10,315 nt of DNA from JAVKFF01 sp040226215 (GTDB lineage: Bacteria; Pseudomonadota; Alphaproteobacteria; DSM-16000; Inquilinaceae), in assembly GCA_040226215.1 (NCBI GenBank), contig JAVKFF010000041.1:1-10315 (forward strand). Direction: 5' to 3'. The position numbers and the translations under genes were made by a program. Numbering within the stretch: position 1 is the first letter of the stretch; every line of letters begins with the position of its first letter. This document shows, piece after piece, positions 4,943 through 10,315 of the stretch. Under the pieces are notes generated by a model that was not told the DNA's origin, ran no database searches, and saw only the letters and a list, made by a program, of their open reading frames with translations.

Positions 4943-6661
4943 ATGCGACGGATGGGTTGGGTGGCGGCCGTGCTGGCCGCGTTGGCGTTGACCGGCGCGC
5001 CGCGGGCACAGGAGACGCCGCCCATGGTGGCGCTGGCCGACGTATTGCCGCGCGATCTCGCCGGCATTCTCGACCATCAGCCGGCGAAGCCCGACGACGT
5101 GTTCTTCGATCCGGGTCAAGACAACTGCCGCTGGGCGCTCGACGGCGAATGCGACGAGCTGCGCTTCGGCGGCACCGGCGTGTGCGCCGACTACACCGAC
5201 GACAGCGACTGCCAGCAATGGGTGGCGGGGCTCGACAACTCCTGCGCCTACGCCTTCGACCGGCGCTGCGACGAGCCGCGCTACGGCGGCAGCGGCTACT
5301 GCCAGGACGGCAGCGACACCACCGACTGCCGCGGCATGGCGGCGGGCGGCGACGACAGCTGCCTGTGGGCCAATGACGGGGAGTGCGACGAGCCCGGCAT
5401 CGGCACCGGCGTGTGCACCGCCTTCACCGACGTCTCCGACTGCGCCGGCCTGCTGCCGCAGCTGGCCGGCATCGGCACGGAAGTCGATGCCGGCAAGCCC
5501 GGCGGTACCGACGCGCCGCAACCGCCCCAGCCGGCCCCGCCGGTCGACCTCGGCAACGACAGCTGCCGCTGGGCCCATGACATGGAGTGCGACGACATCC
5601 GCTTCGACGGCACCGGCGCCTGCCCGGTGGGTACCGACGCCAGCGACTGCCGCGCCCTGGCGCTGGGCGGCGACAATTCCTGCCGCTGGGCCAATGACGG
5701 CGAGTGCGACGAGCCCAGTATCGGCCTGGGCGTCTGCACCTCGGGCACCGACACCAATGACTGCCAGCCGATGGCGCATCTCAGGAACCGCACCAACGAA
5801 TGCGCCACCGCCTTCAACGGCATCTGCGAGGAGGCCGATCTCGGCGGCAATGGCGCCTGTGCCTTCCGCACCGACACGGTCGACTGCTACGGCCGCGAGA
5901 CGGTGGCCGGCGTGCAGGACCACTATTTCGGCGAGGACAACCGCACGCTGGTCGACTCCGATGCCTTTCCCTGGCGCGCCATCGGCCAGATCGAGCTCGA
6001 CGGCGGGGGCTTCTGCACCGCCACCATGGTGTCGCCCACCGTCGCCGTGACCGCCGCCCACTGCTTCTCCCGCGGCGAGGGCCGCTATGCCAGCTCCGGC
6101 ATGTTCTATGCCGGCCTCGACCGCGATCTCTATGTCGAGCGTGCGGGCATCGCCGACGTCTACGTCAACCCGGAATACAGCGACCACGGCGATCCGCCGC
6201 TGGGCCAGGGCAATGGCGACGACTGGGCCTTCTTCACCACCGACTGGGCGATCGGCGACGCGGTCGGCTGGCTGGACGTCTACGCCCCCTCGGAGGCGGA
6301 TTTCCAGGCGGCGGAGCGCGGCGGCTGGTTCACCATGAGCCAGGGCGGATACAGCTGGGATACCGGCGACCGGCTGTCGGCGCATCTCGGCTGCCGGATC
6401 GTCCGCCACTTCCCCGACGGCACCATCTTCCACGAATGCGACACCACGCTGGGCGATTCGGGCTCGCCGATCTTCATCGAGCGCGGGCCCGGTGACTACG
6501 CCATCATCGCCGTGGACAGCCAGTTCTTCCCCGACCGGTCGGCCGGCTTCGCCACCTCCTATCTGGCGGTCGACGCCCGCTCCTTCGCCGACGAACTGGC
6601 CGCCTACATCGCCCGGCGCGGCGGGGATAGTGCGGTGGGCACGCGCAAGACGCCGGAGTAG
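4943..6661 (+). CDS. Secreted trypsin/V8-like serine protease with six four-cysteine repeats
   Basis: A 572-residue exported protease. The ATG at 4943 follows AAGGGGG and gives a clean Sec signal (MRRMGWVAAVLAALALTG, likely cut at APRAQ/E near residue 23). Residues 60-168 hold three Cys repeats, 178-203 a Pro-rich linker (PQPPQPAPP), and 206-316 three more. Each repeat has the spacing C-x7-C-x9/10-C-x8-C and a theme DxCxWAxDGECDEP ... GTDxxDC. The protease domain (about 333-560) has His373 in TAAHC, Asp427 in GDDWAFF as likely catalytic acid, and Ser506 in CDTTLGDSGSP (499-509). Cys358/374 and Cys484/499 are probable disulphides; all 28 cysteines can pair. The CDTTxGxSGSP form recalls V8/glutamyl-endopeptidase-like S1 enzymes, but cleavage specificity cannot be read safely. 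No autotransporter or anchor is seen, so it should be periplasmic or secreted. The paralogue at 9601 lacks the first three repeats. The gene ends 25 bases from the converging barrel/beta-helix gene. Confidence 0.9.
   Translation: MRRMGWVAAVLAALALTGAPRAQETPPMVALADVLPRDLAGILDHQPAKPDDVFFDPGQDNCRWALDGECDELRFGGTGVCADYTDDSDCQQWVAGLDNSCAYAFDRRCDEPRYGGSGYCQDGSDTTDCRGMAAGGDDSCLWANDGECDEPGIGTGVCTAFTDVSDCAGLLPQLAGIGTEVDAGKPGGTDAPQPPQPAPPVDLGNDSCRWAHDMECDDIRFDGTGACPVGTDASDCRALALGGDNSCRWANDGECDEPSIGLGVCTSGTDTNDCQPMAHLRNRTNECATAFNGICEEADLGGNGACAFRTDTVDCYGRETVAGVQDHYFGEDNRTLVDSDAFPWRAIGQIELDGGGFCTATMVSPTVAVTAAHCFSRGEGRYASSGMFYAGLDRDLYVERAGIADVYVNPEYSDHGDPPLGQGNGDDWAFFTTDWAIGDAVGWLDVYAPSEADFQAAERGGWFTMSQGGYSWDTGDRLSAHLGCRIVRHFPDGTIFHECDTTLGDSGSPIFIERGPGDYAIIAVDSQFFPDRSAGFATSYLAVDARSFADELAAYIARRGGDSAVGTRKTPE
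5120..5887 (+). repeat. Six acidic four-cysteine repeats (two blocks of three)
   Basis: Cysteine positions in the protein are 62/70/81/90, 101/109/120/129, 140/148/158/167, 208/216/227/236, 247/255/265/274 and 287/295/306/315. The middle gap is 10,10,9 in the first block and 10,9,10 in the second. Units 3 and 5 are closest to each other at protein and DNA level (both contain WANDGECDEP). The many Asp/Glu and the GTDxxDC ending suggest a small disulphide-bonded, possibly calcium-binding fold, loosely like Lin-12/Notch repeats; that comparison is by eye only. Confidence 0.9.
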
Positions 6662-6686
6662 CCGTCGCCCGTCCCGCCGCGATCCC

Positions 6687-9269
6687 TCACTCCGCCAGAC
6701 CGCAGACCGCGCCGTCCACGAAACTGAAACCGCTGCCGGACTGCGCCGACACCGTCTCGATGCAGACATTGCCGGTGAGCGACTGACCTTCCCGGATGTT
6801 TCCGGAGCCACTGAACCCTCCCGCGATGCTCGTTCCCGACAGCAGGAAGAGACTGTCCCCGAAGCCTCCGGTGAAACTGTTGCGCGAAACCTCGACGGAG
6901 ATGACCGGCCGCTGGAAGACGACGCCTGTCCCGGAAATATCGGCAAAACTGTTGCCGATCAGCGCATTGCTGTTGGCCACGCCCTCGAAGAAGATGCCCA
7001 TCTCCATTCCGCTCAGGACGTTGTCGGTGATGCTGTGCCCGGTCTGCTCGCCCGCGAAGGCGAGGCCGACCCTGCCCCCATGAATCGTGTTGCCGGCGAT
7101 TTCGAACCCCTGGTTCGCGGAGAGGCCGGAGGCGTTGCCGAAAGCGATACCGACGCCGTCACCTTGGATGACATTGTTGGACACGCTGCTCGATGACGAG
7201 CTGCTCGTCATGCGGATTCCGACATCGTTGACGCCGAGAACCGTGTTGCCGTCGACCGTGAAATCCGAACCGGGACCAACAAGGATGCCGGTTCCCAGAA
7301 CGCCATTTCCTTCGTCGATCAGATTGCCCGTGAGGCTGAGCCGGGTGGTGAAACTCCCCTCAACGATGATTCCCGACCCCAGGGTGGAACGGCTGCCGAG
7401 ATGTTCCAGGACGTTCGATGCGATCACGATGCGGTCCATGAAGCCACCCCCCAGGTGAATCCCCGACCCCTCGACGCCGCTCAAGTGATTGCCGACCAGC
7501 GTCACCCGCTCGAGCGAGCCGTGGAGCCGGACAGCGTCGGCACCAATCGTTTGCAGGCGATTATCCGTGATCTGAAGATGGCTGGCATTCTCGATACCGA
7601 TCGCGTTCGCGCCGATCCGGCGGAAAACATTGCCGCTGATCTGCCAGTGATCGTTCGTCGACCCGGTGGCGTCGATTGCGGACTTGCCAGTGTCGGCGAA
7701 GGTGTTTGCGGTAATCGTGACGCCGTCGGTGTCATGGACGATGACACCGTTCTGGACGAGGCCGTCAAGGGTGTTGTCCGCGATCAAGACATCTCGCGCG
7801 CCGGCGCCAAGGACCAGCCCCGTCCCCCCGGACGCAATCCGCGAACCGGTCAGGCTGAAACCGGCGAGTTCCGCGCCGATCTCGATGCCCGTTCCCTGGA
7901 ATCCGGTCATCCCGATCCGGTCGATGGTAACGTTGGTGAGACCGTCGCCTCCGTGGATCCCGTTGCCCCTGTCGGTGCCATCGCCCTGGAAGGTCAGTCC
8001 GATGACATGTGAGTCGCTGGCGAGTTCGAGCCCCGTCGTGCCGCTGGTGACGATCGTGCCGCCCGGGAAATCGGGTGAGAAGGAGGCGGCCATCCCGGAG
8101 TTGGCGCCGACGAGCGGGAGCGCGGCGCCGCCGCCGACGATGGTGTCGCCCTCTCGCAACGAGAGCGTTCCGGGGATGGCGCCGGAGACGACGATCAAGC
8201 GACCGTCGCCGTCATCCATGACGGCCGGGGCGGCCGTCCTTATCGAGGGACCGATCGGGCCGCCTGGCAGATTCGGGTTGCCGGGGTCGAGAAAGATCAC
8301 CTCGGCCAGCACTCGCCCCGTGGCGGGGTCGATGGCGGGTTCTTCCGGTCCGCTGGGTGCGCCGTCGAGGATGGGGCCGTCGAGACGACGCCAGGGGTCC
8401 TCCATGCGCCGGGCGACGGGATCGCGCTGCCCCGGCCAGTCATTGGCGAACAGGCCCAGATCGATCCGGCCGCGCAGGCCCAGATAGCCCTCCGTGCCCG
8501 TCACACCGTCCTCGCGGATGCCGCCTTCGACCCGAAACTCGGTGAACGGGATCGCCTCCCACGGCACGTCGCGCCAGACCAATTCCACCGAGGCGGTGAA
8601 GCCGTGCCGGTCGGCTGTGTCCGGGTGGTCGAACCAGTAGCCGCCGCCGCGCAGCCAGACCTCCGTCGCCCCGCCCGGTTCGTCGAAGGGCAGGCGCCAG
8701 CCCACCTCCGCGTCCATGCCGGCCAGCCAATGCTCCTCCCCGCCGCGCAGGAAGATGCGCTCCCCCTCCAGGGACACCGCGGCGTAGTCGTCATTGCGTC
8801 CGCTTGCCTCGATCGGCAGATAGCCGTTGAGGCGCAGATCCCAGTCGGCCGACATCGCCTCCACCCCGGCGCCGAGGCCGACGAAGGTGTTCCCTTCGGC
8901 CGTATGGGGCACGTCGGCGAACAGCGAGGCGCCGTAGATCCAGCTCTCCTCCGGATTCTCCCGGGCGTCGAGCCAGCGCGCGATCAGACCGGCGGAGAGG
9001 AATTCCCGGTCGTCGGTCGAGGACAGGCCGCGCAACGTACCCATGACCACGCTGTCCTGGTCACCGGCCAGCGGCAGGTAGAGATCGACCACGGTGTCGT
9101 TGTCGCCCCGGGCGAAGCGCGGGCCGATGTCGAGATAGGCACGCCAGGGATGGTCGGGAATCGCCTCTCCGTCCTGCGCCCGGGCAGGGTCAGGCGCCGC
9201 CGTCCACGCCAGCAGGCAGCCGGCGATGGCAACGACGATTGGCGATGCACGACCTGATCGCCGCGACAT
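6687..9269 (-). CDS. Inverse-autotransporter-like barrel with C-terminal parallel beta-helix passenger
   Basis: An 860-residue exported protein. Its ATG at 9269 has GGAG six bases upstream; a TTG at 9284 is less likely. Signal peptide: basic start, hydrophobic IVVAIAGCLLAW (11-22), cut after PARA (28-31). Residues about 40-275 resemble the intimin/invasin (inverse autotransporter, type Ve) outer-membrane barrel: alternating strands, then WIYGASLFADV (110-120), FVGLGAGVEAM (129-139) and LRLNGYLPI (145-153), in the order of that family's GxNxFxD ... RxGLGxE ... NGYxPL signature. DPVARRMEDPWRR (283-295) follows the barrel. A Pro-rich linker (about 296-355) leads into a right-handed parallel beta-helix (about 356-835) with at least 13 Asn-ladder coils of 23-30 residues. 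Cys836 and Cys856 may close its end. It should sit in the outer membrane with the helix exposed. Carbohydrate-active helices exist in this fold, but no catalytic residues were identified; adhesin is the default guess. Base composition drops in the passenger part. Confidence 0.8.
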   Translation of the reverse strand: MSRRSGRASPIVVAIAGCLLAWTAAPDPARAQDGEAIPDHPWRAYLDIGPRFARGDNDTVVDLYLPLAGDQDSVVMGTLRGLSSTDDREFLSAGLIARWLDARENPEESWIYGASLFADVPHTAEGNTFVGLGAGVEAMSADWDLRLNGYLPIEASGRNDDYAAVSLEGERIFLRGGEEHWLAGMDAEVGWRLPFDEPGGATEVWLRGGGYWFDHPDTADRHGFTASVELVWRDVPWEAIPFTEFRVEGGIREDGVTGTEGYLGLRGRIDLGLFANDWPGQRDPVARRMEDPWRRLDGPILDGAPSGPEEPAIDPATGRVLAEVIFLDPGNPNLPGGPIGPSIRTAAPAVMDDGDGRLIVVSGAIPGTLSLREGDTIVGGGAALPLVGANSGMAASFSPDFPGGTIVTSGTTGLELASDSHVIGLTFQGDGTDRGNGIHGGDGLTNVTIDRIGMTGFQGTGIEIGAELAGFSLTGSRIASGGTGLVLGAGARDVLIADNTLDGLVQNGVIVHDTDGVTITANTFADTGKSAIDATGSTNDHWQISGNVFRRIGANAIGIENASHLQITDNRLQTIGADAVRLHGSLERVTLVGNHLSGVEGSGIHLGGGFMDRIVIASNVLEHLGSRSTLGSGIIVEGSFTTRLSLTGNLIDEGNGVLGTGILVGPGSDFTVDGNTVLGVNDVGIRMTSSSSSSSVSNNVIQGDGVGIAFGNASGLSANQGFEIAGNTIHGGRVGLAFAGEQTGHSITDNVLSGMEMGIFFEGVANSNALIGNSFADISGTGVVFQRPVISVEVSRNSFTGGFGDSLFLLSGTSIAGGFSGSGNIREGQSLTGNVCIETVSAQSGSGFSFVDGAVCGLAE
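6864..7793 (-). repeat. Thirteen beta-helix coils with an asparagine ladder
   Basis: The rungs carry Asn499, 522, 547, 570, 594, 619, 649, 675, 699, 727, 750, 773 and 797, each in a context like hxhxxNxhxxh (for example ITANTFADTG, QITDNRLQTIG, FEIAGNTIHGG). Spacings are 23, 25, 23, 24, 25, 30, 26, 24, 28, 23, 23 and 24 residues, as expected for PbH1-type coils. Coils without the Asn (for instance around 445-480) extend the helix further toward the N terminus. One coil contains a run of seven serines (689-695). Confidence 0.85.
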
Positions 9270-9600
9270 GCAATACTCCGGCAATGTTGACTTTCACGAC
9301 CTTTACCAAGGGTTGAGCATCGGTCATCACATGCTTTCGTTAATTCTTCGCGCAAGGGTTTAGCGGGTCGGAGCGGAAGGCCGATTTCCCATTGTTCTTC
9401 GCGCAATTGTGTCCGCGTGTGAGAATCCGACGCCCTGCCGTGAACGCGAAATAGTTGAATAACTTGACTTTCTGTCCTGTTGCTGCGTCCGGGCCGAGCG
9501 CCACGCCGGCGCCAGGAAGTCTGGTTCGCCGGCACCGCTTTCCGCCACAATCCTGCGGCCAGATCGCGGGATTGCGGCGCGGCCGATCGAGGGGGAGGTG
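9270..9600. other. AT-richer divergent intergenic region, 331 bases
   Basis: This gap lies between the minus-strand barrel/beta-helix gene and the plus-strand lipoprotein protease gene, so it must hold both promoters. It is clearly poorer in G+C than the rest (about 47% by hand count in 9301-9360). It contains a 12-base direct repeat (separate entry), a second CAAGGGTT repeat (9307-9314 and 9353-9360), and AGTT-GAAT-AACT at 9453-9464, a weak inverted repeat. TTGACT at 9464-9469 looks like a -35 box but has no good -10 at 16-18 bases. No ORF in it looks real. Confidence 0.5.
9344..9406. repeat. 12-base direct repeat, 51 bases apart, in the divergent promoter region
   Basis: TTCTTCGCGCAA occurs exactly at 9344-9355 and 9395-9406. 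The 51-base period is close to five helical turns, so a protein could bind both copies on the same face. Candidate regulatory sites for one or both divergent genes. Confidence 0.4.
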
Positions 9601-10315
9601 ATGCTGGTGCAGAGCGCAGAAGGATCGTTTTCGCCGTCGGCCGCGTCAGGCGGGCACGGGCGTGCCGCGACACGCCGCCGCAGGCTGCCCGGCTGGCTCG
9701 CCGCCGGCGCGCTGGTGCTGGCTGCCTGCGTTCCGGCCACGCCGCTCGGCGGCGGCAAGCCCGGCGACGGCGTCTCCAGCGGTGGGCCGCCGCAATCCAT
9801 CGCCTCGCTCGGCACCGACAGCTGCCAGTGGGCCCGCGACATGGAATGCGACGACGAGCGCTTCGGCGGCACCGGTGCCTGCCCTGCCGGCACCGATGCC
9901 AGCGATTGCCGATCCCTGGCTCTGGGCGGCGACAACACCTGTCAATGGGCCTTCGACGGCGAATGCGACGAGCCGCGCATCGGCACCGGCGTCTGCGTCT
10001 CCGGCACCGACCAGGCGGACTGCCAGGCCGCCTCCTTCCTGCGCAACCGCGACAATTCCTGCGCCAGCGCCTTCAACGGCGTCTGCGAGGAGCGCGACCG
10101 CGGCGGCAACGGCGCCTGCGCCCCCCGCACGGACACGGTTGACTGCTACGGGCGCGAGCTTCCGCTCGGCATCCGCGACCACCATTTCGGCCGCGACGAC
10201 CGCATCCTGGTCGACTCCTCCGCCTTTCCCTGGCGCGCCATCGGCACGGTCGAGGTTGGCGGCAGCGACCTGTGCACCGGCGCACTGGTGGCCCCCGACG
10301 TGGTGCTGACGGCAG
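9601..10315 (+). CDS. Lipoprotein serine protease with three four-cysteine repeats, 3' end outside the window
   Basis: The frame is open from the ATG at 9601 to the window edge (238 residues), ending just before the expected TAAHC histidine motif. GGGGGAGG lies only about 2 bases from this ATG; the in-frame GTG at 9607 has better spacing (8 bases) and may be the true start. A long basic n-region (ATRRRRLPGW) precedes a hydrophobic stretch and the lipobox LVLAAC, with lipidated Cys43 and Val at +2. A short GKPG/Gly/Pro linker leads to three repeats with cysteines 75/83/94/103, 114/122/132/141 and 154/162/173/182. After DCYGRE the sequence AFPWRAIGTVEV and CTGALVAPDVVLTA opens a trypsin/V8-like protease domain. 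It is collinear with residues 206-371 of the protease at 4943-6661, including repeat order. It should be membrane-anchored, unlike that paralogue. Catalytic residues lie beyond the window, so activity is assumed from the relative. Confidence 0.88.
   Translation, partial: MLVQSAEGSFSPSAASGGHGRAATRRRRLPGWLAAGALVLAACVPATPLGGGKPGDGVSSGGPPQSIASLGTDSCQWARDMECDDERFGGTGACPAGTDASDCRSLALGGDNTCQWAFDGECDEPRIGTGVCVSGTDQADCQAASFLRNRDNSCASAFNGVCEERDRGGNGACAPRTDTVDCYGRELPLGIRDHHFGRDDRILVDSSAFPWRAIGTVEVGGSDLCTGALVAPDVVLTA
9817..10146 (+). repeat. Three acidic four-cysteine repeats
   Basis: Same spacing rule as at 5120-5887, with middle gaps of 10, 9 and 10 residues. These match the second block of the six-repeat paralogue in order and in wording (DMECDD, DGECDEP, FNGVCEE). 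The first block of the paralogue has no counterpart here. Confidence 0.9.

Noticed and set aside
6662..6686. Search for a bidirectional terminator between the converging protease and beta-helix genes
   Set aside because: Only 25 bases with no stem followed by a T-run on either strand.
4010..6946. A 978-codon open frame on the minus strand opposite the kinase and protease genes
   Set aside because: It lies antisense to two well-supported genes, its composition is the mirror of their GC-rich codons, it shows no domain, and it ignores the gene boundaries at 4810, 4943 and 6661. It is a shadow of codon bias.
9270..9284. TTG start five codons upstream of the barrel/beta-helix ATG
   Set aside because: The ATG at 9269 has a well-spaced GGAG and gives a cleaner signal peptide.
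9464..9492. TTGACT as the -35 of a promoter for the lipoprotein protease
   Set aside because: The bases 16-18 downstream are GC-rich and do not resemble a -10 box.

Overview
The window is very GC-rich, with strong G/C in third codon positions, Shine-Dalgarno-led genes and an accessory gene content of exported proteins. This suggests a high-GC Gram-negative bacterium, most likely an alphaproteobacterium; that placement is an inference from composition and gene types, not from a marker gene. No rRNA, tRNA, CRISPR array or transposase was seen. Eleven protein genes are supported; the first and last run off the window.

Left part (1-1127, minus strand): two small tandem lipoprotein genes, both rich in proline and glycine. 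They are separated by a clear rho-independent terminator, and each is preceded by a similar ~61-base leader element, so they look like a duplicated gene pair with its control region.

Middle part (1128-4810): a cluster of damage-repair or damage-reversal genes. On the minus strand a sirtuin with the class III (SIRT5-like) Tyr/Arg signature is joined by an ATGA overlap to a four-cysteine uracil-DNA glycosylase. Diverging on the plus strand, a small cupin is joined by another ATGA overlap to a low-molecular-weight protein tyrosine phosphatase. A VOC (glyoxalase-fold) protein converges on the phosphatase, and a fructosamine-3-kinase family protein diverges from the VOC gene. The phosphatase and kinase together suggest a protein-deglycation module; the neighbouring deacylase and uracil glycosylase fit a broader repair theme. 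That wider reading is inference.

Right part (4811-10315): a cell-envelope module. Two paralogous serine proteases of the trypsin/V8 fold carry N-terminal arrays of an unusual four-cysteine repeat (C-x7-C-x9/10-C-x8-C). One has six repeats and an ordinary signal peptide. The other has three repeats and a lipoprotein signal, and is cut by the window edge. Between them, on the opposite strand, lies an 860-residue protein with an N-terminal intimin/invasin-like (inverse autotransporter) barrel followed by a right-handed parallel beta-helix with at least 13 asparagine-ladder coils. The layout of a protease, a surface beta-helix and a second protease is the most interesting part of the window and the best candidate for an undescribed system.
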